The position numbers and the translations under genes were made by a program. Under the pieces are notes generated by a model, which ran no database searches, was not told the DNA's origin, and worked only from the letters and a program-made list of their open reading frames with translations. Of a DNA stretch of 36,051 nt, positions 1 to 12,179 are shown in pieces. The DNA lies in the NCBI GenBank assembly GCA_027575765.1, contig JANBPT010000435.1, positions 1-36,051 on the forward strand, in the 5' to 3' direction. This stretch comes from Tieghemiomyces parasiticus (Eukaryota > Kickxellomycota > Dimargaritomycetes > Dimargaritales > Dimargaritaceae). Position 1 is the stretch's first letter. Each line of letters begins with the position of its first letter.

Positions 1-2139
1 ATACCAACCGACTCAGCATCATTGACTTTCTTAGGTTTCATCTGAAACACTGCAATCTGAGACCCCCAGCTTAAAATTCTCACGACATTTGGTAGCATCT
101 GTATACTGTTGTCCTGGTTTAGTGGCCGTAATCAGGCCAGCGGTGAGGGGCTTTTCCTTGGAGCAGGCCTGGGCTGCCTAGTAGCCTCACTACAGGGGAG
201 GAGCGCAACTGTAGGTTTGGAAAAGGAGGCGACGTCAGATTTGCTAATGATGAGCGATCCAATATAAGAGTCAATGGAAATGGATCGACTGGTATCATAT
301 TGGACGGCTTGACAATGAGTCGGTTGGATAATAATTGGATATCTTCAATGGTGTAGCTCAATGTGTAAATTAGGATCATCCTTTTGGGTTGCGTTGTGTA
401 GCGCGCATTTAAAGCCCAGAGAAAATGTTGTGTGTGCACATTAAATACCCTTGGACGCATACCAGTGCGGATAACTTGGGTTCCGATATGCATTTCCCGC
501 CGTCCGCTTTCCCTTCTTCCTCTTCAATTGTACCCGGCCACCGTGTATACGGCACCTCTTCGCGGCGGGACAGCACTTGGCCTTCACTCGTTCGATCGCT
601 GCGATGAGCGGTACAAGTATATTGGCCCTTACAGACTGGGTGACCCTCCCGGTCGATATAGCACCCGTTCAAGGAAGCAATATAGCCGCACCTGCAGATA
701 AACCGTTACCCTCTGCCGGTCTAGCATCACCGGCAGTGGTATTTATTGGTCTCTACCATACTACATGCCTCCAAGTATCCCCACCCTCTCTTCTCCTCCT
801 CCTTCTCCTCCTCCTCCTCCTCATGGCATGACGCAGATCCATCTCTCCACCACGCCCAGCCCTGCCTTATCACGTTAGGTCATCGGCTCTGCCTGCCTCT
901 GGTCAGTATAATTCAACCCCCGACTGATCAGTTATGCACTGCTGTTATCTCGATTGTTGTTTTTCTACTGGTCCATCGGTCAGTTGGTCAATTTCAATAA
1001 CCTTTTTATCCTGGTCTCCCACGGCATCACTGGTAGATTCGCTGCCGTTTGATCCTTAACCTCGCTTCCCGCAACGCCACTAGTTAATGGAATAACTACT
1101 GCTCAACTGTGCGCCCACTTCTTGTTTGTCGTTCCCAAATGACCCAGCGGTGCCAATCCTCGTGGGGTACAATTACGAGCTGTAAGGCAGCCCCTTCTAC
1201 GCTGTCCATATGCACCACCTTCCGCCCTCGACCCTTCTATACTGTGTTAGGTAGAGCTTTAATGAAGATGAGCTTCCTTAAAATATGGGCCAACAAGGCC
1301 AAATGGTTGCAAGATAACGTATGATGGGGAAACGGGTGGTAGTAGGGGGCACAGGACACCGTGAAGACATAATGAATAGTGAAGATAAAGAAAACAGTTG
1401 AATACAAGAGAGAGGTCCGAGTCTGCCGCCCGGCCTCCCTTCCTAGGTCTTCATAGGGGTATTTTGATCCATTGAGGCCCGACGGGTCGGGTGACCGGTG
1501 GGTCACAATGGTTGAGATAAAGGGGGTGACCTTAGGGGGGTTGATCCGTTAGGGCCACCTATTAGGTCCCGCTGCCACACTCGTAGCGCATGAGGTCAAA
1601 ATTGGAAGCCTTGGCACGAGTGCCTTTCGGGTACGCCAGTATATGCTTAGCAACATTATAGGCTTCAGTTTCCCAATCAATCACCAGTGACAGTCACGTA
1701 GAAGATCGCGGTATTAGCCTAGACCGGCTTAGATTCCGCTAATGAGCCTTACTGCTCGGCATCGGATGATTTGGCCGGATGACATCAATTGTAAGCAATA
1801 GTACAAAATAGACATGCTTAAGTACTGCTTGTCAAAGCTTTTCTTCGCTCAATCACAAGCGATTTCGTTCACCAGTCGGCCCCTTCTGTCGCCTCGGTAT
1901 ACACTTATAGCAACCACCAGCTGCCTCCCCCCATTCTGTACTTCACTGTGATACATCAAGCCCTGTTTCATCTTTTTTCATGTCATATAGGCTGAACGTT
2001 GTTGCTTTTAATGGTACCGAAATGACATCGAAACGTAAATATTGCGGCATGCAATGCTTCCGGACAAGTCGGAGTCCCAAAGAATATATAGAAAGACTAA
2101 ATGAGGTAGGGTCGAAAATAAAGTGGGCGGTTGGGGATG
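1..2139. other. Intergenic region, no supported gene
   Basis: No open frame here shows a recognisable domain, and the frames present are short and overlap on both strands. A CTC/TCC microsatellite on the plus strand lies at about 784-822. The right end is the 3' flank of the ABC transporter gene. A spliced gene with short exons cannot be excluded by eye. Confidence 0.5.
784..822 (+). repeat. CTC-rich trinucleotide microsatellite
   Basis: An imperfect run of CTC/TCC triplets is directly visible. It makes a stretch of leucines in the overlapping frame, which I take as an artefact of the repeat and not as a protein. Confidence 0.75.
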
Positions 2140-5100
2140 TTAGCGCTTATTGGCGCGGTAATACTTGAGACCGATACAAGTGACGATGAGGTTGAACCCG
2201 ACGAAGGCGAACAGAATGCCAAAGTTGCGCCACTTGTTACTATACTCCCAGGAGAGGTTATCGGTAAACTCCTGGCCAACCTTGAAGGGGCAGTACTCGC
2301 AGGAGGAGGTGGCGTTGAGGTTGCGGATGTAACCGGGGCCAACGCTGAGGAACTCCTTGGCGTATTCGTAGCAGGTGTTGCCGCTCGGGGGGTCGAACTT
2401 GAGGTATTCGTCTTCCTCACAAGTAATCTTCATGTTGTACAGATCGTTGCTAATGACACCCTCGATGTAGTACTTGTACGGGTTGATCCAGTACACCCAG
2501 CGGCGCCAGAAGGCCGGCATCTGGAGGTACGGAATGGTGACACCGCAAAACAGGGCCAAGATGGACGCCGGGAACGGGTTGACGAGAGCGGCCATCACGT
2601 CGGACGGACTGAAGGAAGCCACCATGAAGCCGAAGGACAACGAGTAGAAGTAGAAGGCCACCAGGATGATGAAGAAATAGCCCACACGTTCGCTGAGCGG
2701 GTTAAGGTTGACAAACCAGTACAGAATGAGGAAGAAGATGGTGGCCGCGCCGATGATGTAGGGGATTTCGGTGAGGACCATGCCCGTAGTGAAAGCCTTC
2801 CAGCTGTACATGCCACTCGCCTCTTCGCGGGTGAACCAGCGACGCCAGGCGATGAGCTGAGGCTCGACCTGGTTGATGATGAGAATACCCATGATGGTAG
2901 TTTGGAAGATGACCATCACGCGGTTCTGCAAGGCACCGGAACCGTAGCCGAGGCGCAGGAAGCAGAGGCCCAGAATGATGGCCACCATGACCTGGAGGAG
3001 GTACCGGTTAAGGTTGTACTCGGGGTCACGCCAGTACGAAGTGTAATTGCGCTTGACGACGTGGCGGGCCTGGCCCCAGAAGCCAAGGGCAAACTCGCGA
3101 TGCTCGTCAGGGTCGCCGGATATGGTCCCGTTAGGACCCTGCGCAGCCTGCTGGGCCTTCTCATTCTCGAGGATCGCGGCCAGCTTGGCGCGTTCGCTAC
3201 GGGCCAACTCGGAGTTGCTGTACGTTTCGGGCCAGTTGATCTTCTCCTGGCGGGCACCGACCACGTCCAGGATGTACTCGGCCGGGTTGGCGTCGGAAGG
3301 GCACCGCGGGGCGCCATGGGATTCGTAATAGTTGATGATAGTCTCACAGTTGTGGCCCAGGTCGCCAAAGTACACCATGCGGCCGCCCGGGGCCAGGAGC
3401 AGAAGACGGTCAAACTGCTCAAACAGGAGAGAACTGGGCTGGTGGATGGTGCACAGGACGGACTGGCCCTCACGGGCGAGCTTGCGCAGGAACCGGACAA
3501 TGCTGAAGGAGGCCTGGGCGTCGAGACCCGAGGTGGGCTCGTCCAAAAACAGGACCTTGGGCTTGGCCACCAGTTCCACGCCAATAGTGAGGCGCTTGCG
3601 CTCCTCCATGGATAGCCCGATGCCGGTCTCGCAGTTACCGACCAGGGCGTCACCAATGTCCTCCATCTCGAGCAGATGAATGACCTTCTCCACGAACAGG
3701 TCCTTCTCGGCCCGGCTAACATTGGCCGGCTGGCGGAGGTAGGCCGAGAACTGGAGAGCCTCGCGGACGGTGGTGTTGGGGTTGTGTATGTCCATCTGTT
3801 CGCAGTACCCGGTCTTGCGGCGGAGCACCTTGGTGAGCGGGACGCCGTTCATAAGGATGTCTCCCTCGGTGCGGCCCAGGTTCTTGCGCTGAGCGAGCAC
3901 GTCGAGGAGGGTGGTCTTACCGGCGCCAGAGGCACCCATGAGGGCGGTCATGCTGCCGGGCTGCACGTAGCCGAAAATCTTGCGCAGGAGCTGAATCTCT
4001 TCCCCGCGCTTCTTGCCGGGCACGATGTAATCGACGTCGTTCCAAGTGAGTGCCAGTCCACGCGTGACCACGGGGAGATTGGCGGCAGCCTTGGCCTCTT
4101 CGCCCTTCACACCTTCGTAGCCCTCAGGGGCAGCCACGGCCTCCTCGGATCCGTTGGGGGGGAAGCTGACGATGGGCGGGGTTCGTTTAGCTTTGAACAC
4201 GTTGGTGCTATAGCCGCCCTTACCGAATTCGACCTGTTCAACCACCACCACGGTGATAAGCATGAAGAGCACCCAGAAACCGATGATGGCTGCGAAGTCG
4301 ATCCACATGTCGGAGGCCTTGAAGCCGTAAGTGGCATACAAGTAGTCCTCGCCATTAACGAACCTTGACCCCGGAGTGGACCCGAGCAGGGTGCACACCT
4401 GATGGTTGATGTCGCTGTACTTTTCGATGCCGGACGGTATGAGCTGGAAACCGACGCACTCGAGCCGAAGACCGCGGAACTCATTGGACAGGAGGGCCTT
4501 AAGACCGTAGGCGATTGGATTGATCCAGTAGATCCAGATGACCCAGCCGCCCATGTCCTTGGGCGGAATGAGGTAGCCCGTCAGGTTGATAAAGAACATG
4601 AGGAACAGCCCGGAGAGTACATGGGCCGTGTGGACGTCAGGCGCGATCTGGCCCACCATCCGGAACAGGGCGGACAGACAGAGCGAGGTGACGAACAAAA
4701 TCAACATGAAGAAGAAAAATTTGCCGGCCTCAGCCTGTAACCCGACCATCCAGTACAAGATGATGGTGAAGATGGCGATTTGGACGAAGTAGAGCGGGAT
4801 GTCGGCGACAGTCTGGGCGAAAAACTGGGCGGACGGGTGGTAGAAGGCGAATCCCTTTTGCTTGTAGAGGATGGGGCGGGTATCGAACGACTTGGGCACC
4901 TCGGCGTTAGCCATGAGGGTGTTGAACAGCAGGGCGAAAAAGAGGGCGCCACCACGGGTGAAGGCACCGTCGCTGGTGGTCGGAAGCTGGTAGAACAGCG
5001 ACCCGACGATGACGGCCATGATGGCATTGTACACATAGCGGAAGACGAGCATACCCTTGCTGCCGAGTAGCAGGGAGACCTCACGCCGCATGGTGTTGGT

Positions 5101-6747
5101 GATCTGGAAGAAGTAGGTGGTCTGGTAGGGCGACTTGCGGCGCACATTGCTCTTATGCGCGCCCATCCGGCCCTCCTCGACGGCCTTGCGGAACTGTTCA
5201 TCCGGGCGCTGGGCGGCCTGCTCCTCCTTGTACGTCGCCAGCTCGGTCATCAGCTGGGTGTACTCCGGGGAGGCGCGGTAGCGAGCCTCAAAGTCCTCAG
5301 GGGAGCGAGGTACCAGGCTCTCCATGCCCATGGCGATTCGGGCCTCGTGTTTCATGGTGATGCCGGTGAGGAAGTCCGAAGTGGTCTGGCGGTTGGGGCA
5401 CTCGAAACCGAGACCTTGGAAATACGACTTGGCCTCCTGGGCGGGCCCGTAGTAGATGCAACGGCCCTCAGCCAGGAGTAAGACCTTGTCAAAGAGGTTG
5501 TAAATATTCTCCGAGGCCTGGTACAGGGTAACGAGGGTGGTACGCTGGAACAGGTCGGCCACGATGCGAAGGGACCGGACGTAGTCGAGGGCGGACGAAG
5601 CGTCGAGGCCCTTGGTGCTCCCGTCCCACAGGGTGACGGCAGCGGCGGTGGCCATCTGCTCAGCGATACTGGTTCGCTTCTTCTCACCCCCCGAGACACC
5701 GCGCATCATGGCGTTACCGACGATGGTGTCGGCGCAGCGTTGCAGGCCGAACATGCGGATGAGCAGGTCGAGAACCTCCTCACGAAGCTTGTCGCGGTCG
5801 TCGACCACATGGCGGCTCATGGTGCGGGACTTGAGCGCGAAATTGATGGTCTCACGCACGGTATACGTGGGGTGATGGTGGTCGTCCTCTTGGTTGTACA
5901 CAACCTCACCGCGGTAGTGCTTAGCGAACTCGTCAGCCGCGATGCCGCCGTAGGTCACGTCACCGCGTACTTCCTTGTACGTCTTGCGCTGGTTCCCCAG
6001 GGCGCGAAGCAGGGTGGAGCAGCCGGCGCCAGGCTTACCCAAAACGAGCACCATCTCGCCGGGGCGACAGAATCCGTTCAGATCGTGCAGGATGGTCTTG
6101 GTGGTCTGGTTCGGGTGGAGGCCCTGGCCGCGGAGGAGGGATACGAGGGACTTGGGGAGGCGCATGAGGTTGTGGACGATGGGGGTGAAGACGTTCTCAA
6201 TGTGGGCCTTATCGGAGCCGCTGCCGATCACGGTCAAATTTTCCCATACGACGCCAACCTGTTTCACGCGGTCGTCATTGATATCGCCAGCCTGCTGGGT
6301 GAGGTAGTTACGAATGTCCAGGGGGAGGCCACCTTCCTCGAGGCCAGCAACGGAGCTATGCCGGGAGAGGGTCTGCTGCAGCTGTTGGAAATCGGCGTTG
6401 GCCTCGTCGTAGTCGACACGGGAGGGCTCACCAAAGTTGGTACGGTCGTCGCCACCGCTCAGGCTGGTGCGCTGGCGGTACGACGACTGCCGGGCCAGGT
6501 TAATATCGGCGGCGGAATCGGCCAGGTTGGTGTTTGGGTTCGAGCCAAAATCAGTGGAGTGGGCAAAGTTGACGTGACGAGATAAGCCATAGTGGGTAGC
6601 CTCCGGGTCGTCTTTGGCGTCGCCAGCGATTTTGTGCAGCGAGGTGTGTGAGGCGGCGGCGGTCAAGTCATCGGAGCCGGGGATACTCGAGCTGCTGTGG
6701 TGCTTCTCGCTGACCCCTGTAGACTGGTGGCCGGGATGGTCCGCCAT
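2140..6747 (-). CDS. PDR-type full-size ABC transporter (ABCG, Pdr5/Cdr1 class)
   Basis: This single-exon protein of 1535 residues has the NBD1-TMD1-NBD2-TMD2 order typical of fungal pleiotropic drug resistance pumps, which export drugs or lipids across the plasma membrane using ATP. A Ser/His-rich N-terminus of about 140 residues comes first. NBD1 has Walker A GKPGAGCS (about 237-244, Cys in place of Lys), signature VSGGEKKR (about 351) and a Walker B region with WDGSTKGLDA (about 374). Its H-loop position reads TLYQAS, with Tyr for His. NBD2 has a canonical Walker A GASGAGKT (about 938-945), LDEPTSGLD (about 1067) and TIHQPS, but a degenerate signature LSMEERK. This is the known Pdr5 asymmetry: one catalytic and one non-catalytic ATP site. 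The start ATG is followed by a long uninterrupted frame and the length is normal for the family (about 1500). Substrate is unknown. No confident TATA box or PDRE was seen upstream. Confidence 0.97.
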   Translation of the reverse strand: MADHPGHQSTGVSEKHHSSSSIPGSDDLTAAASHTSLHKIAGDAKDDPEATHYGLSRHVNFAHSTDFGSNPNTNLADSAADINLARQSSYRQRTSLSGGDDRTNFGEPSRVDYDEANADFQQLQQTLSRHSSVAGLEEGGLPLDIRNYLTQQAGDINDDRVKQVGVVWENLTVIGSGSDKAHIENVFTPIVHNLMRLPKSLVSLLRGQGLHPNQTTKTILHDLNGFCRPGEMVLVLGKPGAGCSTLLRALGNQRKTYKEVRGDVTYGGIAADEFAKHYRGEVVYNQEDDHHHPTYTVRETINFALKSRTMSRHVVDDRDKLREEVLDLLIRMFGLQRCADTIVGNAMMRGVSGGEKKRTSIAEQMATAAAVTLWDGSTKGLDASSALDYVRSLRIVADLFQRTTLVTLYQASENIYNLFDKVLLLAEGRCIYYGPAQEAKSYFQGLGFECPNRQTTSDFLTGITMKHEARIAMGMESLVPRSPEDFEARYRASPEYTQLMTELATYKEEQAAQRPDEQFRKAVEEGRMGAHKSNVRRKSPYQTTYFFQITNTMRREVSLLLGSKGMLVFRYVYNAIMAVIVGSLFYQLPTTSDGAFTRGGALFFALLFNTLMANAEVPKSFDTRPILYKQKGFAFYHPSAQFFAQTVADIPLYFVQIAIFTIILYWMVGLQAEAGKFFFFMLILFVTSLCLSALFRMVGQIAPDVHTAHVLSGLFLMFFINLTGYLIPPKDMGGWVIWIYWINPIAYGLKALLSNEFRGLRLECVGFQLIPSGIEKYSDINHQVCTLLGSTPGSRFVNGEDYLYATYGFKASDMWIDFAAIIGFWVLFMLITVVVVEQVEFGKGGYSTNVFKAKRTPPIVSFPPNGSEEAVAAPEGYEGVKGEEAKAAANLPVVTRGLALTWNDVDYIVPGKKRGEEIQLLRKIFGYVQPGSMTALMGASGAGKTTLLDVLAQRKNLGRTEGDILMNGVPLTKVLRRKTGYCEQMDIHNPNTTVREALQFSAYLRQPANVSRAEKDLFVEKVIHLLEMEDIGDALVGNCETGIGLSMEERKRLTIGVELVAKPKVLFLDEPTSGLDAQASFSIVRFLRKLAREGQSVLCTIHQPSSLLFEQFDRLLLLAPGGRMVYFGDLGHNCETIINYYESHGAPRCPSDANPAEYILDVVGARQEKINWPETYSNSELARSERAKLAAILENEKAQQAAQGPNGTISGDPDEHREFALGFWGQARHVVKRNYTSYWRDPEYNLNRYLLQVMVAIILGLCFLRLGYGSGALQNRVMVIFQTTIMGILIINQVEPQLIAWRRWFTREEASGMYSWKAFTTGMVLTEIPYIIGAATIFFLILYWFVNLNPLSERVGYFFIILVAFYFYSLSFGFMVASFSPSDVMAALVNPFPASILALFCGVTIPYLQMPAFWRRWVYWINPYKYYIEGVISNDLYNMKITCEEDEYLKFDPPSGNTCYEYAKEFLSVGPGYIRNLNATSSCEYCPFKVGQEFTDNLSWEYSNKWRNFGILFAFVGFNLIVTCIGLKYYRANKR

Positions 6748-9700
6748 TTTTAGGGGGGAGTGGCTATAACGGAAGGAGGCTGCAATATAAGTAAGGTGGA
6801 AGGGGGTTTAAGTGCAACTGATTACACAAAATGCAGGGATGATGAAATTCCCACTTGCGAGGGTATAAAAAGGGGGATAGTCGAATAACGAGGGGGTGAC
6901 AAAGGGCAAGGGATCGGGAAAGGGTATGATTGACGGCGACCAGGCAGTCGTTTAGCCAGCCAGGAAAAATGCCGGGGCACTGGTGTGGATGGTCAAAGGG
7001 CCAAAAGGTAGGCTAGTAGGCGGGGCAGAAATTGGACGTACAAATAAGAGCAAGTGAGCAAGTATTGGGGTCGTAAAGATCAAGCAGCACTCTGGTGTAA
7101 CTGAGATTGGGTAAGAGCGACAATTACGGTGGCTCTTAGACGTGCGCAGGTCTGGTGGGACGACACGCCGACTAGGATTAGGCGATATAGGATATATAGT
7201 GGAGGGGACGGTACCAAGGGTCGGGGGGTTCTGGAGGGACCAGAAATTAAAGCGTACAAACTGTCCCGATCGAGGGGCAGGGTACCAACCTATATATAGC
7301 GAGGATGCAATGAAGGATGTGGACGGGGGAGGTTGTCTGTAGGACAACGAGTGCCAACCTCAGAACTGTTTTTGATAGGAGGGAGGGAGGAAAGCGGGGT
7401 TGAGAACCCGGTGAGTGGCTGGAGGGGAAGGCCGTGCTGTGATTGGTGACAGGCTCCGTCGCTGAGAGATCGGCGTGGAGTACTCGCCGGCGATATTATA
7501 TTGAGCCTGAGATAGAGGGGGAGGGAAGCCTGCATCCTGATAGTGCCAGCCAACACGGAGACTTAGAAAAGAGTGACACTCAGCACGAATGGGGCGAATA
7601 GTAGACCTATTGGCCAGGGGGCCCCGCTCCTCAGCCAACCCTTTCTTCTCCTACCTCGCACCTGGCGTGGTGGACTGGCGACTCCCTAGCTTGACCAGTC
7701 GGCCCAGAGGCAGGTCGTGTGCTGAGCAGTATGTCCTGAGGGAAGTTGCAATGGCCTGTACCCCTGCCAGCCTGTCGCCCCTCGGCAGGGCTACCCAGTA
7801 CCGTCTGCGGGTGGAGGTGAAAGCCACGCGTTCTTGCCCCGCCCCTTTCGCCCCTCACCCCAATCTCCTGCTGGGCCCACCCGAGGACTGGCCCTTTGCC
7901 CTGTTGACAGCTGCCTCCGCCATCATGGTCGTCAGAGTCCACCAGACACCGAAACGCCGCCGCCACCGCCGCCACATTTACTTTTGACGGCTGGCCAACA
8001 AAGGGACGGCAAGTTTTGTCTCCCGTGGATTGATTATTATTTTGGTCTGGGCTAGGTGCCCGAAAGGGTGCGGGGCCGAGAGGTGAGGCTGGAAAACCGG
8101 GCTGCACCTGGCAACGTCCGACAAAAATAAACACTGCTCGCCTGGTTGGATAAAGGCCCCGTCTGCCGCTAGCACCGACCCCGCGGCCTTCTCCGGTCGC
8201 TCCTCACGCACGTACACACCCATACTATTAGCGACGGGAGGACTGATTAGAATCCCGTGGGCGGCGCCTCATCCACAGCCCAAGTAGCGGAGGAATTTCC
8301 GGTGCGTGCTCACGGGATTTTCCGGTTATGGGTGTGCGGTTCCGGACAAATTAACCAATGACTGTTCCACCATCAACACTGGTAGCCATCCCCAGGAAAT
8401 AAGGTCGCCGTGCAAACCTTTCTCGAATAAGACGCTAAGCTGGTACGGTAGAGGTAGCATATCGCTGAGGGGAAATGCCATTATCAGTCGGTACTGGAGG
8501 CAAAGTGGCCCGGCGGGTGGTTTTCCCCACCCTATGTTTCGCAGCAAAGTGGGGGAATGGGTGGAGGGATGTTTCAACGTACAAATACTTTCGTCTTTTC
8601 GACATCATAGGCCACACCCCCTGATGCCATCACTTTTTGCAGTGGATGGAAACTTAATTGTTGCCACCATCCAGTTATTCTCTCGATTCTAAACCGGCCA
8701 TATGGATAGTATTTGCTGCCTATTTCCACGAGAATCTCCGTTCCGTCGCTTTTATCCTCATTCTCTGATAAAAAAAGATATATTTTCAGATGGACCCCTG
8801 CTTGGCCATTAAGAGGACAGCGGACTTTGTAGCCAATTCGCGTCCACTATGGCCATGCAGCGCCACAGGCCTGGTATCTAAAGGGGGGTCGGTCCGTGCT
8901 TCCTTGCTCCGGGTTGCTGCTATCTTATAGGGCCGCCAATCCCAGGCCAGGTGGCCTCCAGTCAAGCTTTACTTTAACGCCCAGTAGCCACTGCTCGCGG
9001 CGACCTTATAACCTGTCCCCCCCCCGGATATTGCGTTCCTAACTACATACGCTTGTCAGGTAAATGGGATCACCTGCTGTCTACCGGCCACAATACCTGT
9101 GGGGGATGGCGGCGCCCTACAACTTCGGCCCCAGGGGCGCCCGCGAGCCGACTTGCTACAGCCAATCGAACTTCCATGTTGACATGTGTCAAAGCCAAGC
9201 TGGTGGCACTAAGGGTGATCCGAGGATGACCAAGTACATGGTTAGTCTCTCAATTGTGGGTAACATCGGATTACTATCACCGTCGACCCCCTTTCCTCTC
9301 GCAGAGCGGACCAGCCAGTTGAATAGGAACGGCTGTATCCCTTCATGGGGTGACCGACTTGGGAATGTGCACCATGTCAAAACACTGGCAGTATAAGATG
9401 CCTTTGGCGACTACTTTTGTTTATCCCTGGCTGCCCATCACTTTCGATAGCCTTACCCTTGGACCATGTACCGCTACCCCTCCCAATCCACTGTTGAATA
9501 TGGTAAATCAGGCCTACATGACAGTGGTTAAACCCTAGCGCTCGGCTCTAGTGCTGATCCGAAAGTGTGAAGAACCTTGTGCTTGTTCAGTGGAACGATG
9601 TAAACGCGACAGGTGTGCAGCTGTTCCGCTTCGTTAATAGGCATCGGATTAGATGATTTGCGAGAGCGGGGGAAGCCGTCCAATAACCTCCCAGTGTTGT

Positions 9701-12179
9701 CCTATCCACACATCTCCAACCACCTATACCTCTGGCCGGTTTATTGTTGTTAGATTTGGTGGCTCTGGTGATCATCCCTAATCGCCGCAGCTGGACTCAT
9801 CAACAAACCGGGCGTTTAGCTGTGATGAAAATAGTACTGGTAGGATGTGACGAATAAAGTTTGCGCAGTAGGCGCCGTTCGTTGTATCCTAACGTAGGAG
9901 GAGGAGGAGTAGGGATTATCATGGGTATTCGGAACCATCAGTGGAGGGCAAATGTTGGTCAGCATTAGGACCGTGACGCACCCTTGACACTGTCTCTCGT
10001 CGCATTACCTCCTCGCTTCGGAAACACTTTGGTCGCCAGGCTCCGGCATATTAGTCGTCATAGCACCTTTGGGCGGAAGTATGCCATGACGCGATGCCTG
10101 TGCAGCACTCGTGTCACCCCTTGTCCACATACACTTTTCAATAAACAGTCATCGTCGGGGAAACTTGCACCACTTCTGCCGACTCCTGACTTGATAACAC
10201 TGTTCCTACAAGGAGTTTTCCCGACTGGTGGTACCACGCCACAGTGAATCAATATCCCCCTTTCTACCTGGTGAGGGCAGCCACCCTTTTCGATTGAACC
10301 ACTTACGCTGAAATTTACATTGAACTGCTGTCCATCAATGCAAAGCATAGCCGGTTTAATACTAACCCCCCCTGACCTTGTCATAGCATCGCCTTGGTCG
10401 CTCAGGGGTGTTAGGTATATCAGGTCTGGTCCCCGTGAAGCACGTTTGCATCCTACTCGATCGACATGCCTGCTTCAGCTGTGCCCCCATCTGATTTTGC
10501 ATCCGCAGCCGGTCAGTTTAGCGAGCGTTTGCCGCAGGAGATCCTCCCTCCCTCTCTGTCGAAGTAGAATTGCCCAAAGTATTTACCATGTTGGCCCCTC
10601 AGGACCAACAGTTTTAGGTAAAAAGGAGGGGAAGAGAGGGGGGTTCTCTAAACAATGAAAGAGGTCGTCGGTGTAGCTGCATGTTTTATAAGCGGCCTCT
10701 ATGCATAGATGCGAGGAGACTGTTGGCCTTTATTGATTAGGTATCAGAGGCTAAGCCTTGACTGGGCTCTCACTACGCAGGACTATAGACGCGGTTGCAA
10801 GCCCAAGGTCTTGCGCACTGAGCCACTCTTGTGGTATAATCTTCGTATTCTCTCATACCTTGCTGCCTGTGCCCTTCGCCAGAAAGTTGTGCGTAGTTCT
10901 CCCCAGCCAGAGGCCAAGAGAGAGACGGGGCCGCCTTAGCACCAAACCTGCTTGACTCCTAATGGCGGATGGACACGGAATAGGAAGCGAAGTTTGGACT
11001 GTCCGCCATGCTGGCGGACGAGCTACACGACACATGCTTACTGGTTGACAAATGTTCTCCGCGAATGATGGGAATCGGACCGGCGTGGTGCCAACCACGA
11101 TATCTCGCCGGTTAATTGGTGGCGAGGCCACATCGTTGCCTAGCCCTCTGCCTTTTTTTTCCTTTTCTTTGGCAGGTCAAGCGGAGCGGCTCGCATTAAT
11201 ACACAGGGCCATCATGGTTGGTCCGGATCTCCGCTGACGGGGTGGCCGCTATGGGATAAGCTGGCTGGACTTGCGTGGGGGCGTGTAAGTGACCCTGTTT
11301 GCTTTCGGGCTCGCCGGTGGTAGATTAGTGGATCAAGTTGAATGCCCAATACTCAAATACGATAGAGAAGTATAGTCGAAGCCCCATGCGACGAAGGTCA
11401 ATTGGGTATTAGCGGAGGTTATATTGGTGCTGACATTGCGTGATGCGGGGAAACGGAGTTCGTACTTGTATATTAAAAAAATGCACTGGCAGATGTGATT
11501 TCGCCGTTTTTGGCTAGATGCCCCAGACAGGGAGCCACCCTGTCTAGCTGGCGCGGATCCGTTAACCAAAGATTTTATGGCCATTGTTTCAGGAGCCCAT
11601 ATGTCAGGGAATATGCGCAGCCTGTGGTGACAAGTATTGCTGGCAGGCCTTTAAGTCCGTTTACCACTGGCGCAAGTTAACTTCACAGGGCACGTGATTT
11701 AGTTATCAGGCGTTTTTGGCGGTACTAGGCCTGGTATCTATTCCAGTTATCCGTTATTCACCAGTTAATATGCCAATAGAGTAGTTAAACAAAAAAATCC
11801 ATCAGTTCCCTGGTCAGTACCGTCGGTATAGTTAGTAGCCACTTCACGATTAGCTATAGGAACAGTGTCAGCATTGCTTTTGGTACAGCTGGCTTGTCAA
11901 CCACCCTTGCATCTCCATCTAGACCACTACAAGCCTCGCAGTGGCTTAGCCGAGCCACCTGTCATTCGGCTATATTATGATACCATCGCCTTGTCACCAC
12001 TCCGCTGCTTCTTTGATTTTTCGTTTCACATGTCCTTTCCCAGTAGCTTCGTCATAGTATAACTAAGGCGCACCCCAGGACGCCCCCTTGTCGAAGCAAG
12101 TCGACTCTCCAGAATCGGTCTCCCTGGTAGAATACCCAAACTTCCATCGCAGCTTATTCTCATCCTTTGGGAAATAAGA
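6748..12179. other. Long gene-free region
   Basis: About 5.4 kb separate the 5' end of the ABC transporter from the mariner relic. The part next to the transporter (6748-8230) should hold its promoter and 5' leader, but I could not identify a confident element. Small tracts are visible: a TATAAAAA at 6863-6870 with no gene downstream, a CCG/CCA-rich stretch near 7955-7975 and a GAG run near 9896-9909. No frame has a recognisable domain. Several short frames sit near GT and AG dinucleotides, but I could not assemble a convincing spliced gene. Confidence 0.45.

Noticed and set aside
2131..3615. Plus-strand open frame of 494 codons, antisense to the ABC transporter
   Set aside because: It lies exactly opposite the conserved second ABC half, and its Asp/Val/Gly/His-rich content is what the complementary codons give. 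No domain is seen.
5740..6585. Plus-strand open frame of 281 codons antisense to the first ABC domain
   Set aside because: Same shadow effect of GC-rich coding sequence.
7631..8134. Minus-strand frame of 167 codons upstream of the ABC transporter
   Set aside because: Low-complexity Gly/Arg/Pro content, overlapping open frames on both strands, and no homology pattern.
8863..8880. Sequence CCACAGGCCTGGTAT and overlapping AGGCCTGGTATCTA, repeated near 11727 and 27171
   Set aside because: For a 36 kb window one or two shared 14-15-mers are expected by chance, and three copies of the 11-base core are not improbable.
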